Position numbers and translations under genes: made by a program. Shown here piece after piece: positions 38,137-46,740 of a stretch of DNA of 64,000 bases (position 1 is the first letter of the stretch; each line of letters starts with the position of its first letter). The notes below the pieces were generated by a model. The model was given only the letters and a program-made list of their open reading frames with translations, did no database searches and was not told where the DNA came from. Origin of the DNA: JBCBCP01 sp038530575 (lineage in GTDB: Bacteria > Pseudomonadota > Alphaproteobacteria > Rhodobacterales > Rhodobacteraceae); NCBI GenBank assembly GCA_038530575.1, contig JBCBCP010000005.1:62001-126000 (forward strand), in the 5' to 3' direction.

Positions 38137-38981
38137 AGAACCGTCCCGACTTTGAAGATCTTGCGCAGGCACGCGCGGGCAAAAAGGGTGCCGCCGGTAT
38201 ACAGCATCGCCTCGTGTTCGTGCCCGAGACCATCCGCCTTCAGGTAAATGTCCAGCATGTCAAAGAAGTCTTCGAACAGCTTGGGGTCCGTATCGATGTC
38301 CTTGGCCGCTGCGTAGAAGGCCGAAAGGCCCTGTGACCACAGGCTTACAGACCAGTTTACGTCATGGGTGAAGTGCAGCAGCTTCGCGTCCGTGCAGATG
38401 TAGAGATTGGTCCCCGCCGTATGCATCAGCAACGGCAGCGCATAATCCCACCAGGGCACGCCCCAGGCCAGACCATCGAGCTTGACCGCCTCGAACGCGG
38501 CGCGGGGGAAGATGCAAAAATCAAAGCCGTGCAGGTACGGGCGCGCGGAGGATACCGACAGGTTATCGGCCTCCTGCCGGCAGAAGATCACGGCAGCGTT
38601 TGGATCGTGGGCGATCACATCAAACACTTTGTCCGGCACGCCGCCCAAATAGACATCCGCATTGATGATCCCGACATGGGTCAGATCCGGCTGCGCGGCG
38701 ACGGCATCTTGCACACGGGCAAATTCGACGAGTGGGTAAGGAAAGGGGCAGGTTTCCTGCGGCCCGGCCGAGACGATTACGGCCTCTGGGTAGAGGCCTT
38801 GGATCGTTTCGATCTCTTCATCATAATTGATGCTGACAACATGCCCGAGCGCGGTGCGGGCCGCGTCATAGCACTGCCGCTGCAGCGCTAGACCAATATT
38901 CTGGTCCTGCACCGTGCGGTTGATCTTGGGCGCGATCGAGGTGAACGTCTGGAGGGCGAGGGACACTTTATCCTGCCTCAT
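38133..38981 (-). CDS. Putative glycosyltransferase-like protein of unknown specificity
   Basis: The 282-residue protein is cytosolic and has GIINADVYLGGVPDKVFDVI near residue 110, which resembles the metal/nucleotide-sugar acidic site of GT-A enzymes. It also has LHGFDFCIFPRAAFEAVKLDGLAWGVPWWDYALPLLMH, quoted as FCIFPRAAFEAV and GVPWWDYALPLLMH, similar to sugar-transferase folds. The call is inference only. It is the last gene of the sulfotransferase cluster. Its start overlaps the upstream gene by 14 bases. Its stop overlaps the aminotransferase stop by four. Confidence 0.6.
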   Translation of the reverse strand: MRQDKVSLALQTFTSIAPKINRTVQDQNIGLALQRQCYDAARTALGHVVSINYDEEIETIQGLYPEAVIVSAGPQETCPFPYPLVEFARVQDAVAAQPDLTHVGIINADVYLGGVPDKVFDVIAHDPNAAVIFCRQEADNLSVSSARPYLHGFDFCIFPRAAFEAVKLDGLAWGVPWWDYALPLLMHTAGTNLYICTDAKLLHFTHDVNWSVSLWSQGLSAFYAAAKDIDTDPKLFEDFFDMLDIYLKADGLGHEHEAMLYTGGTLFARACLRKIFKVGTVL

Positions 38982-40077
38982 TGATCGCGGTGACGAGCGA
39001 AAGCGCCAGCGCGTGATCACCGCCATGCTTGCTGCTGATCGCGAAGGGCTCGACCCGCGTCAGCGCGCTGTGGCTTTCGGTGTCATACACATCGTAGCTG
39101 ATCTGCCGATCCTGCGTGGCCAGCAAAATCCGTGGGAAAAAGCGGTTACGGTAGAACGTATTGATTGCATAGAGCATCGGCCCCAGCTCACCCTCGGTTG
39201 TCCCGGCATCCATGAAATAAGCCGTGTCACCGTCGATCAACCGGCTTTGAAAACCCCGCACGACCTGCGCCGTCTTACCCATCAGGATACGGCCAAGTAC
39301 GGGGCGGTCGCTTGGATCGGGGACGCTCAGGCCGAGCGTGTCCAGCGTGTGCCCTGGCATCATCCGCACCTGAAAGGAGAGGATTGCGAGCGTCATCAGG
39401 CGACCGGAGAGATTGGCCGCTTCGGGCATGATCCCGAAAGAGGCGGGCAGCTGCAGCGTGATCTTGTATTTCTCGTCCAACGCGGCCTGATCGATCTGCG
39501 CAAAGATGCGCACCATGAACCGCCCGCCCGTGCGGAATACGCTTACCGCTGCGGGCTGGCCCGCGACCAGAACGTGCAGGCCGCTCAGGACGGCAAACGG
39601 AAGCGGGCTCAGACACTCGAACTGGAAGGCGAGTACGCCGCTTCCGTCCGAATGGGCGATTACAGTGTTTTCAACCTCAAGCTCGGTCTCGCGATCCGGT
39701 CCAAACCAGCGCAGAACGAAACCTTCATAAGGCTCTGGCCGATAGATGTTCGCGCCATTCACCGGCAGGCTGATGTCGAGCGGTTGGGTCAGGGGCGTGA
39801 CCAGGTTCTCAAAGGCTATCGTGTCAATGGCCCGGGTCAGCTCTGGCGCAGATGCCAGAAACAGCATCCGTTCGGAGCGTCCCGCGTGCATGACGCGGGC
39901 AGATGTCCAATGCGGGTGCGCGGCGGGCCAATCATTTACCTCGGAGCTGCGCAACGCAACGCATGTTGGGGCATCATCGGGCGCGGTGGTGATCACCTGT
40001 TCGGCGTCTTTGTCCAAAACGCGCAGTGCCCAGCCTTCAACCTCAAAGACGCTCGCGATGCTGTCCATCAGGATCAT
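38968..40077 (-). CDS. Unknown protein, sulfotransferase-cluster orphan
   Basis: The 369-residue protein has no signal peptide, membrane helix or recognised domain. Its middle is beta-rich (residues 120-220, with VLAFQFECLSPLPFAVLSGL, then VSVFRTGGRFMVRIFAQID). The C-terminal part holds GFQSRLIDGDTAYFMDAGTT and MLYAINTFYRNRFFPRILLA. Start ATG 40077 overlaps the upstream stop (ATGA). I do not recognise the family; the position implies work on the same cell-surface or carbohydrate product as the sulfotransferase. Confidence 0.7.
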   Translation of the reverse strand: MILMDSIASVFEVEGWALRVLDKDAEQVITTAPDDAPTCVALRSSEVNDWPAAHPHWTSARVMHAGRSERMLFLASAPELTRAIDTIAFENLVTPLTQPLDISLPVNGANIYRPEPYEGFVLRWFGPDRETELEVENTVIAHSDGSGVLAFQFECLSPLPFAVLSGLHVLVAGQPAAVSVFRTGGRFMVRIFAQIDQAALDEKYKITLQLPASFGIMPEAANLSGRLMTLAILSFQVRMMPGHTLDTLGLSVPDPSDRPVLGRILMGKTAQVVRGFQSRLIDGDTAYFMDAGTTEGELGPMLYAINTFYRNRFFPRILLATQDRQISYDVYDTESHSALTRVEPFAISSKHGGDHALALSLVTAINEAG

Positions 40078-40928
40078 TGCTCGTACCCCAGTAGTGCCAA
40101 TTGCGGCGCAAGCGCGGCGTTCAGCTGTTCCGTCGTGGCCGCGTCCAGTTTTCTGAACATGCCATAGGTGCCGCCGGTCGCATGCCCCTGCAGCGCTTTG
40201 CTGTTTGCGATCCGAAGTGTCAATTGTGCCAGCGCAGCATCAGGATCGAAATCATCAGGCAAAAATGGTGCAAGATGCTCTGTCACCGTGCGCAGCAATA
40301 GGTCAGACGAAAAGCCCTCGTCAGTAAACAAATCCTCGTAGCGCAGGACGCGGATGCCTTTTTCGACCATGGGGCGGTAGCATTCGACGATGCGCTGCGC
40401 GAACGCGATGGAATGCGGATCCAGCACGAAGGCTTCGCGCGTGATTTCTGCCGTAAGATCGCGAAGTTTGACGATGTCTGCGCCGGATGCGCCTTCGGTG
40501 GTGTGACGCGCCACGGCACTATATTGGGAATAAAGGATGTCGCGTGGATCGCGGACCAAAAGCACGGCGGCCGCGATAAAGTCAAAGGCATCGGAAAAGC
40601 CCGGTGGGACCTCGCGAAAACCGTAATGCAGGCAACCCGGCACGGCCTTCATCTGATCCATCAGGTCCTCAACGCCCGACAGGTAAACGCTTTCGCGGGA
40701 ATAGTCCTGCGCATCGGACAACAGCACGCCATTGCGGTCCAGCGCCTGCACAATGTTTAGCGGGGCAAACCCTGCGACGCTTGCAATGGCCTCCGCGACG
40801 GCCTCCATAACGGAGCTACCCGCACGGTATAAATTGAAGAAATACAGAGACTGTTTGTGCTCGGCAGGGCGTTTGACGCGCAAACGTACCCGCGCGTCAA
40901 ACTCGATAACAATGTCTTCGTCGTCCAT
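40074..40928 (-). CDS. Sulfotransferase-like protein
   Basis: The 284-residue protein has a P-loop-like phosphosulfate site, YFFNLYRAGSSVMEAVAEAI near residue 30. A 3'-phosphate loop, AAVLLVRDPRDILYSQYSA near residue 130, carries the RDPRD and Ser typical of sulfotransferases, and RVLRYEDLFTDE follows. The acceptor is unknown. The N-terminal 28 residues (DDEDIVIEFDARVRLRVK) are an unusual acidic-basic beta extension. Confidence 0.75.
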   Translation of the reverse strand: MDDEDIVIEFDARVRLRVKRPAEHKQSLYFFNLYRAGSSVMEAVAEAIASVAGFAPLNIVQALDRNGVLLSDAQDYSRESVYLSGVEDLMDQMKAVPGCLHYGFREVPPGFSDAFDFIAAAVLLVRDPRDILYSQYSAVARHTTEGASGADIVKLRDLTAEITREAFVLDPHSIAFAQRIVECYRPMVEKGIRVLRYEDLFTDEGFSSDLLLRTVTEHLAPFLPDDFDPDAALAQLTLRIANSKALQGHATGGTYGMFRKLDAATTEQLNAALAPQLALLGYEQ

Positions 40929-40953
40929 GAGGGCCGGGCGGCCTCCTGCGCCT

Positions 40954-41244
40954 TCAGTAGACGAGGCGATCGCGCGACTTCGTCCGTTGCCGTTTCAGTT
41001 CGGCCAGTTGCTCCTGCACCGCCCGGCGCACTTCTTGCTGGGCGAAAATCTCGGCATAGGCGAACCCTTCGGCCTTCATATGATCGATTTCATCGGTCAA
41101 TGCCAAGACCTTACTGTGCGCGGTGCGGATCTCATCGGTATAGAACGTCTCAAGCGCCTCGAAGGCTTTGAAGTTCGCACGTCTATCGACAGGAACGGCT
41201 GTCTTGGCGTCTGAACCGGACTCACTTAAATAACCTTCACCCAT
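40954..41244 (-). CDS. Small coiled-coil protein, unknown
   Basis: The 96-residue protein starts with a disordered polar segment (MGEGYLSESGSDAKTAVPVD). A long helix follows (FKAFEALETFYTDEIRTAHS, KVLALTDEIDHMKAEGFAYA, EIFAQQEVRRAVQEQLAELKRQ) with regular hydrophobic spacing. GGAG lies seven bases before ATG 41244. It heads the 41.2-38.1 kb run and may be a partner or scaffold for the transferases. Confidence 0.65.
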   Translation of the reverse strand: MGEGYLSESGSDAKTAVPVDRRANFKAFEALETFYTDEIRTAHSKVLALTDEIDHMKAEGFAYAEIFAQQEVRRAVQEQLAELKRQRTKSRDRLVY

Positions 41245-41343
41245 AGGTCACTCCTATTCTTTCGTCGTTCCGAGAGGCTGGCGGCTCCCACTGCCGCCTA
41301 CCTGCCGGACATATGCAAAATATTTTTCTCAAGTCGAACTGAT

Positions 41344-41359
41344 GGGCGAATATTCGCCC
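41344..41359. promoter_or_regulatory. Perfect 16-bp palindrome upstream of the cluster
   Basis: GGGCGAATATTCGCCC is a perfect inverted repeat in the 255-base A+T-rich gap between the coiled-coil gene start and the sulfotransferase stop. A shorter hairpin, GGCGGC-tcccact-GCCGCC, lies at 41280-41298. The position suggests an operator for the 41.2-38.1 kb transcript; no regulator is known. Confidence 0.45.
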
Positions 41360-41499
41360 GTCAACGTAAGAAGTTTTTCCGGACAAGCCCTAAAATTAAG
41401 CGCAGACCAAATTGAATTCGCGCCGGGCGGGTATCCGCGCCGTGGCCAAAGCCTTGAGCAGGGATATCTCGTCGCCGCCCGATGCAGACCACGCGTGGC

Positions 41500-42858
41500 T
41501 TAGCCCTCGTCGGCATTCTCCAGCGTCACGGTCAGCCCGCGTGCCATCATTTGGCGCAAAACGATGCGCGCTTCCTGATAGGGCTTGTTTTCTTCCTCTT
41601 TCCAGCCAGTCACCAGCGCTTCTGTGCTGATGTCGGGCTCAGCGACGCGCTTGTGCGCCATCCAGATCGAGGCCGCGACGCGGACGACAATCTGCTGGTC
41701 CAATTCGACGGTTTCGGGGGTGTCGGCCATAATAGTCTCCTGTTCGGGAAGGGTGACAGCGTTTGGGCTGTCTTTGGCAATAGATTTCATGTGTGCGGCT
41801 GAGTCTGACAGGGACAAGCCGCTGGTGGCAAGGTGCACGGCCTGCCGGAACCAGTCGTAATCCGTTGCGCTCAATCGCGCGGCGGCATGCGGCGCAACCT
41901 CGTTGGCAAACTGCGCGCTCATCTTCAGAGCAGAGGATTGCGGGACATGGTTTGTCTCCGCTTTAAAGGTGCCGCCATAGGTCTCTTCGAGCCACGTGCG
42001 TTCCTGCGCCCACTGGGCCATGATCTGCGAAAATTCAGGCTCGGCTATAAAGGACTTCGGCGAGGCGTCGACGTCTTCGACCTTGCGGGCAAGCGCGTTG
42101 CGCATTCGAATAAATCCGCGCATTGGCATGTCGTTTGGCTGCTGTGCGCGCAACGCCCAGAACAACAGGCCCGCATCCCGGCCATAGGATTTTACGTTGG
42201 TAGCTTTTTCGCGCGCGGGCTCTGTCATCAATGGGATGTCGATGGACGTGCAAAAATCCGCAATCAGGTCCGAGCGCGCCTGTTCATACGAGCGGACGAT
42301 CACCTCGCCATGGCGCGCAAACGTCTCGATCAATCCGCGGTACCCAACCGTCGCGTAGTTGTCGATATGCCCCTTGAGCATCGTTTCGAACTGCGCGCCG
42401 CGAAGGGGCGACCCCATGATCAATTGCAGGACCAGCGAGTTCAAGAAATCGATTGGTTGGCGAAGATAGAGAATAAAGACCGGCTTTACGTTGTCCGGCA
42501 GGGTCGCGAAGACGCTGTGCCGCAGACGGTCATGTGCAGGGCCGAACCCTTCACAGGAGACGATCAGTTTCCGCCGCGAGTCATCTTCGGCAAGTCTGCG
42601 GATTTTGTCGCCCCAGTCCATGCGGGTGATGGTTTCCGGCACGTGGTAGCCGTCGAAAAAGAACCGTGCGCTGTCCAACTGTGGTGCACCCACCACGCCG
42701 CCGCCCGGGGTGCGCGGATGTCCCGATGTGTCCGCCGGTATATCGATGCCGATGTCAGAATAGACCTGTGCGTTCCGCTCCAGATAATGCTGGATTGCCG
42801 TTGTGCCGGTCTTGGGCATGCCCAAGTGCATTACCAGCTGCTTGTCTTCAATGGTCAT
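41500..42858 (-). CDS. Large sulfotransferase-family protein
   Basis: The 452-residue protein begins MTIEDKQLVMHLGMPKTGTTAIQHYL, with the sulfotransferase phosphosulfate loop (MPKTGTTAIQ). A 3'-phosphate region, PVFILYLRQPIDFLNSLVLQ near residue 135, follows. The C-terminal 200 residues are not part of the usual fold: KSIAKDSPNAVTLPEQETI, then MADTPETVELDQQIVVRVAA and ISTEALVTGWKEEENKPYQE. They look like an added helical domain. It lies next to tRNA-Asn. Confidence 0.75.
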   Translation of the reverse strand: MTIEDKQLVMHLGMPKTGTTAIQHYLERNAQVYSDIGIDIPADTSGHPRTPGGGVVGAPQLDSARFFFDGYHVPETITRMDWGDKIRRLAEDDSRRKLIVSCEGFGPAHDRLRHSVFATLPDNVKPVFILYLRQPIDFLNSLVLQLIMGSPLRGAQFETMLKGHIDNYATVGYRGLIETFARHGEVIVRSYEQARSDLIADFCTSIDIPLMTEPAREKATNVKSYGRDAGLLFWALRAQQPNDMPMRGFIRMRNALARKVEDVDASPKSFIAEPEFSQIMAQWAQERTWLEETYGGTFKAETNHVPQSSALKMSAQFANEVAPHAAARLSATDYDWFRQAVHLATSGLSLSDSAAHMKSIAKDSPNAVTLPEQETIMADTPETVELDQQIVVRVAASIWMAHKRVAEPDISTEALVTGWKEEENKPYQEARIVLRQMMARGLTVTLENADEG

Positions 42859-43134
42859 CAACAAATGCTTTCGTCCGGGGTGCGGTGCCGAAACCGGGCC
42901 GCACCCGCTGTGTCGCTTTATCACTCCAAAGCAAGCTGTCAAACCCTCGATCTGGCGCTGTGCGGCACAGCTTCCATCAATCCGGGAAGAGCGCAAAGCG
43001 CAGCGTTAGATCAAACGAGGTGTCATCCTTTGCAGACTGACACCCAAGGATGTCACGCGATTCTCCGAAGAACGATAGAGTGTGACGCTTGCCATCCACG
43101 ATGTCTCGCAACTCATGGGATTTCTTGGGGGAGA

Positions 43135-43209
43135 TGGCTCCGGCGGTAGGGATCGAACCTACGACCAATTGATTAACAGTCAACTGCTCTACCGCTGAGC
43201 TACGCCGGA
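43135..43209 (-). tRNA. tRNA-Asn (GTT)
   Basis: Read on the minus strand, the 75-base sequence folds as a cloverleaf: acceptor TCCGGCG/CGCCGGA, D-arm GCTC...GAGC, anticodon loop CTGTTAA and T-arm GTAGG-TTCGATC-CCTAC. The CCA is encoded. GTT decodes Asn AAC/AAU. Confidence 0.95.
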
Positions 43210-43285
43210 ACGGTTTGGGCGATATAGCAACGTGATTTCGGGGCGTCCAGAGGGTTTTGTGGGGCGCGGATGGATTTTTGTGGCC

Positions 43286-44194
43286 TTATGTCCGGGTGAA
43301 ACGCGCGGCCGCTGACAGCGGGCCTTCGTGCATCACCTGACCCTTGCCCAAAAGGTCTATTAGGTGGGCCAGAACATTGCGCTCGGCGGCGGGCAGAAGG
43401 GCGGCGGGCGTCTCGGTATAGATCGTCTGGGCGAGTGCTGCTGCGTTCTGCGGGCCAGCGGCGAGTACTGTCAGGATCGCCGCCTCGCGCGACTTGCGAT
43501 GCTGCACTAGCCAGTCGAGCCGGGCGTTTGGCTCCTGAATCGGTGCGCCGTGCCCGGGGTAAAAGACGCGCCAGGCCCGCTCGGACAGCCTCGTGCAGGA
43601 CGCCATGAAGTCGGTCAGATCACCATCCGGGGGCGAGACAAGCGATGTCGCCCAGCCCATCACGTGATCGGCGGTCAGGCAGGCGTCCCCAAAGCCGAGC
43701 GCGATGTGATTGCCCAGATGGCCGGGGGTGTGGATCACCTCCAGCTTCCAGTCCGCGCCGGTGATGATCGCGCCGTCGGCCAGGGCCTGATCGGGGGCAA
43801 AGCTTGTGTCGATGCCCTCGCCCCCGCCCGCAAGCCCTGTTGCTGCCAGCTGCTGCATCACGGCGCTGCGCCCGGCCTCAGGTCCGCCAAAGGCCAGAAC
43901 GGGCGCCCCCGTCCGCTCGGCCAGAGGGGCCGCGAGGGGGCTGTGATCGACATGGGAGTGCGTGACGACGATATGGCTGATTTTCCGGCCCGCGCAGGCG
44001 TCCAGGATGGCGGCAAGGTGCGCCTCGCTCTGCGGGCCGGGATCCACCACCGCGATCTGCTCTGTCCCCACAAGGTAGGTGTTGGTGCCGCGATAGGTCA
44101 TTGGCGACGGGTTGGGCGCCACGATGCGGCGCAGTCCTGGCTCCATCACTTCGGCAACACCGATGGGCGGGTCAAAATCGTCGGGCGGCGTCAT
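43286..44194 (-). CDS. MBL-fold metallo-hydrolase (LACTB2/RNase-Z-like type)
   Basis: The 302-residue protein has the dinuclear zinc motif VVTHSHVDHSPLAAPLAE near residue 80 and HTPGHLGNHIALGFG near 160. FYPGHGAPI is the last ligand, and the C-terminal 60 residues form a helical winged-helix tail (HRKSREAAILTVLAAGP). Related enzymes include LACTB2-like hydrolases; the substrate is not clear. It is divergent from the kinase. Confidence 0.88.
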   Translation of the reverse strand: MTPPDDFDPPIGVAEVMEPGLRRIVAPNPSPMTYRGTNTYLVGTEQIAVVDPGPQSEAHLAAILDACAGRKISHIVVTHSHVDHSPLAAPLAERTGAPVLAFGGPEAGRSAVMQQLAATGLAGGGEGIDTSFAPDQALADGAIITGADWKLEVIHTPGHLGNHIALGFGDACLTADHVMGWATSLVSPPDGDLTDFMASCTRLSERAWRVFYPGHGAPIQEPNARLDWLVQHRKSREAAILTVLAAGPQNAAALAQTIYTETPAALLPAAERNVLAHLIDLLGKGQVMHEGPLSAAARFTRT

Positions 44195-44239
44195 GGGCGG
44201 GCCTTTCTAAGCGCGGCGGGCAGGGGTAGGCTCTATCCC

Positions 44240-45550
44240 ATGACGATGGTGTGGCTCAAACACTATATGCCGCGCAGCCTTTATGGACGGGCTGCGCTGA
44301 TCCTTCTGTTGCCTGTGGTGTTTCTGCAGGTGCTCGTGTCGGTGCTGTTCGCCCAGCGGTATTTTGAGGACGTCACCCACCAAATGACAGACGCCGCCCT
44401 GCGCGAAGTGCGTCTGGCACTGCGTGTTATCGAGACGGCCGACGTCCAGGGCGGTGCATTGCGCCTGGAACTTCCCGAACTCGCCATGACGGCCCGCGCG
44501 ATCCCTGCGGAAGACCTCTCGCGGCCGGATTTCCGGACCTGGGACGATTTTTCAGGCCGGATCGTCACGGAGAGGCTCAAGTCACGTCTGCCGGAGCTAC
44601 GCCGCGTGGTTCTGACCGCAGACAAGGAGGTCCGCCTGTCGTTGCTCAGCGCCGCGGGTCCCGTTGAGATCACGTTTGACCGGTCCAGGGTCTCTGCGTC
44701 GAACCCACATCAGCTGCTGGTGAACATGGTCTTTTTTGGTATCGTCATCAGTATTGTGGCGCTGATCTACCTGCGCAATCAGCTGCGTCCGATCAAGCGG
44801 CTGGCGTCCGCGGCAGAGGCATTCGGGCGCGGCCGGGTTGAGCCATTTTCCCCCACAGGCGCAACTGAGGTGCGTGCGGCAGGTGCGGCATTTGTGGACA
44901 TGCGCGGTCGGATCGAGCGGCAGATGGAGACGCGCACGCTGATGCTGTCGGGGGTGAGCCATGATCTGCGTACGCCGCTGACCCGCATGCGGCTGGCACT
45001 GTCCTTGCTGGAGGACGAAGACCGGATACCGCTGGAGCGAGACGTAGACGAGATGCAGGAGATGATCGACGCCTTTCTCGACTTTGCCAAAGGCGCAAAT
45101 GAAGGCACGGCAGAGCCTGTGGACCCGATCGCGTTGGCCCGCAGCGTGGTTGAGGACGCCCAGCGTGCAGGGCAAGACGTGATCTTGGCCGACGTGCAGG
45201 GGGAAGGAGAGGTCAAGCTCCGCGCGGCGGCGATGCGGCGGGCGCTGTCGAACCTTGTTGGTAATGCCGTGCGCTATGCGGGCCGGGCCGAGGTGTCGGT
45301 GATGCTGACCGACAAATCCATGCGGTTTCGGGTTGAAGACGACGGGCCGGGCATTGCCGAAGATGACCGGGCGCGTGCCGTGCGGCCGTTCCTGCGGCTT
45401 GATGCCGCCCGAAATCAGGACAAGGGGGGCGGGACCGGCCTTGGTCTTGCGATCGCGACGGATATTGCCCGGGCCCATGGCGGCACCTTGAGGCTTGGCG
45501 TGTCCGACCGGCTTGGCGGGCTTCAGGCAGACATCGTCGTGGCGCGGTAG
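44240..45550 (+). CDS. Orphan EnvZ-type sensor histidine kinase
   Basis: The 436-residue kinase has two membrane helices (residues about 18-38 and 160-180). A periplasmic sensor lies between them, followed by a HAMP-like linker. HisKA has SGVSHDLRTPLTRMRLALSL with phospho-His 241. HATPase carries ALSNLVGNAVRYAG, DDGPGIAEDD and GGTGLGLAI. No response regulator gene is adjacent, so its partner is elsewhere. Three hairpins follow directly after its stop. Confidence 0.9.
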   Translation: MTMVWLKHYMPRSLYGRAALILLLPVVFLQVLVSVLFAQRYFEDVTHQMTDAALREVRLALRVIETADVQGGALRLELPELAMTARAIPAEDLSRPDFRTWDDFSGRIVTERLKSRLPELRRVVLTADKEVRLSLLSAAGPVEITFDRSRVSASNPHQLLVNMVFFGIVISIVALIYLRNQLRPIKRLASAAEAFGRGRVEPFSPTGATEVRAAGAAFVDMRGRIERQMETRTLMLSGVSHDLRTPLTRMRLALSLLEDEDRIPLERDVDEMQEMIDAFLDFAKGANEGTAEPVDPIALARSVVEDAQRAGQDVILADVQGEGEVKLRAAAMRRALSNLVGNAVRYAGRAEVSVMLTDKSMRFRVEDDGPGIAEDDRARAVRPFLRLDAARNQDKGGGTGLGLAIATDIARAHGGTLRLGVSDRLGGLQADIVVAR

Positions 45551-45613
45551 GCGTTTCTTGCAAGAAACGCGGCGCTGCAATCCTTTGAAGGATTGCCTGA
45601 CCCTGCGGCAGGC
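45551..45613. repeat. Three tandem palindromes behind the sensor kinase
   Basis: GCGTTTCTTGCAAGAAACGC (45551-45570) is a perfect palindrome, and so is GCAATCCTTTGAAGGATTGC (45577-45596) except its two-base centre. GCCTG...CAGGC (45595-45613) is a third hairpin. The first begins at the base after the kinase stop. The cluster may act as a processing site or attenuator. Confidence 0.6.
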
Positions 45614-45665
45614 TTGCACGAAACCGTGGCCCGCCATTAGCTGCGGAGAACACAGGAGGACGACA

Positions 45666-46112
45666 ATGAACCCCTATGAGATGATCCGCGCGCAACTTGA
45701 ACAGATTGTACCCTTTGCCAACCACACCGGCGTTGAGGTGCTTGAGGTTGGCGACGGGTTTGGCCGGACGGGGCTCGAGCAGCGGCCCGAGACGTCGAAT
45801 CATATCCAGAGCCAGCACGCAGGTGCGATGTTCACGCTGGGCGAAGCCGCCTCTGGCGCGGCGCTGGCCGGCGCATTGGCGCCCGTGATGCTTGAGGTGC
45901 GGCCCGTTGCAGCAGGGGCAGAGATCAAATACGTCAAGATCGCCAAGGGCCGGCTCGAGGCGACGGCCCGCACGCAGCGACCGGGTGCGGAGTTGCTGGC
46001 CGAGCTGCAGGACCAAGGCAAAGTGGCATTCGATGTCGAGGTTGACGTCACCGACGCAGACGGCGACACCGTCGTCACGATGCGCGTCGGCTGGCATGTG
46101 CGCAAAGGATAG
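45666..46112 (+). CDS. Hotdog-fold (DUF4442/PaaI-like) thioesterase family protein
   Basis: The 148-residue protein has the hotdog helix HAGAMFTLGEAASGAALAGAL near residue 45, with the HAGAxFTLGE sequence of DUF4442 proteins. These hydrolyse acyl-CoA or aromatic-CoA thioesters. An AGGAGGA site precedes ATG 45666. Substrate unknown. Confidence 0.8.
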   Translation: MNPYEMIRAQLEQIVPFANHTGVEVLEVGDGFGRTGLEQRPETSNHIQSQHAGAMFTLGEAASGAALAGALAPVMLEVRPVAAGAEIKYVKIAKGRLEATARTQRPGAELLAELQDQGKVAFDVEVDVTDADGDTVVTMRVGWHVRKG

Positions 46113-46121
46113 CAAAAGGCG

Positions 46122-46198
46122 TGGTAGGCCCGGCAGGACTTGAACCCGCAACCAAAGCGTTATGAGCGCTCTGCTCTAACCAATTGAGCTACAGGCCC
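46122..46198 (-). tRNA. tRNA with CAU anticodon, likely tRNA-Ile2
   Basis: The minus strand reads GGGCCTGTAGCTCAATTGGT onward, with anticodon loop CTCATAA, acceptor GGGCCTG, T-loop TTCAAGT and encoded CCA. A CAU anticodon is used by initiator Met, elongator Met and lysidine-modified Ile2. The body matches my memory of Ile2 in alphaproteobacteria more than either Met form, but Met cannot be excluded without the modification. Confidence 0.75.
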
Positions 46199-46230
46199 GC
46201 CTGACCTCGTGGCTACCCACGCAGTCAGGC
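46199..46230. other. Nested hairpin upstream of the tRNA
   Basis: GCCTGAC...GTCAGGC encloses CGTGG-ctac-CCACG. It lies immediately 5' of the tRNA on the minus strand and before the ABZJ_00895-like gene on the plus strand, so it could be a regulatory or processing structure. Confidence 0.35.
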
Positions 46231-46250
46231 GCGGTCAAGAGGAGTAAGTG

Positions 46251-46682
46251 ATGACAGACACCCAGATCCTGACGCGGTTCGCCGTTGTCACACTGATTGT
46301 CTTTGCAGCGGTCATGGCGATTTCCGCATTGCTCCAGATCGCATTTCAGTACGAGGCGGGTTCGGGCCTTGGGATTGTCACGATTATCGTTCCGGCGATG
46401 GAGGCGGGGCAAACGCAGGCCCGGCGAACAGGGCAGGCCATGCCCGGCGGACGTATGTGGCGGTTGTCGCTGCTCTTTGGGCTTGTGGGGCTGGTGCTGT
46501 CCAGCGCGCTTGCCTTCGGCGCGGCGGCGGTCATGGGATCTGGCGCGCTCGCAACGGCCTTGGCAGATGCCGACCTTGGCCTGATGGCCGTGATGACGGT
46601 GATTATACTGGTGGTCTATATTCTTGCCGCGCGTTTCTTTTTGGCCTTCGGTCAGCGGCTTGAGCTGAACCGCGCCAAGTAA
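46251..46682 (+). CDS. ABZJ_00895-like family membrane protein
   Basis: The 143-residue protein has four hydrophobic helices (residues 8-30, about 40-55, 70-92 and 110-130), with PGGRMWRLSLLFGLVGLVL before helix three. This layout fits the small ABZJ_00895 membrane family, whose function is unknown. GGAG precedes ATG 46251 by six bases. Confidence 0.65.
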   Translation: MTDTQILTRFAVVTLIVFAAVMAISALLQIAFQYEAGSGLGIVTIIVPAMEAGQTQARRTGQAMPGGRMWRLSLLFGLVGLVLSSALAFGAAAVMGSGALATALADADLGLMAVMTVIILVVYILAARFFLAFGQRLELNRAK

Positions 46683-46740
46683 GGGCATTTACGCCGCGTT
46701 GTGTGCGTTGTATCGCAACGCGGACAGAATGGGGCGCAGC

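Noticed and set aside
42977..43183. Short minus-strand frame running through tRNA-Asn (MTVNQLVVGSIPTAG...)
   Set aside because: The N-terminal part is a translated tRNA gene. The rest has no supported start, so it is spurious.
43135..43209. tRNA-Asn as a phage or island attachment site
   Set aside because: There is no integrase, no recognisable duplicated tRNA 3' end and no phage gene next to it.
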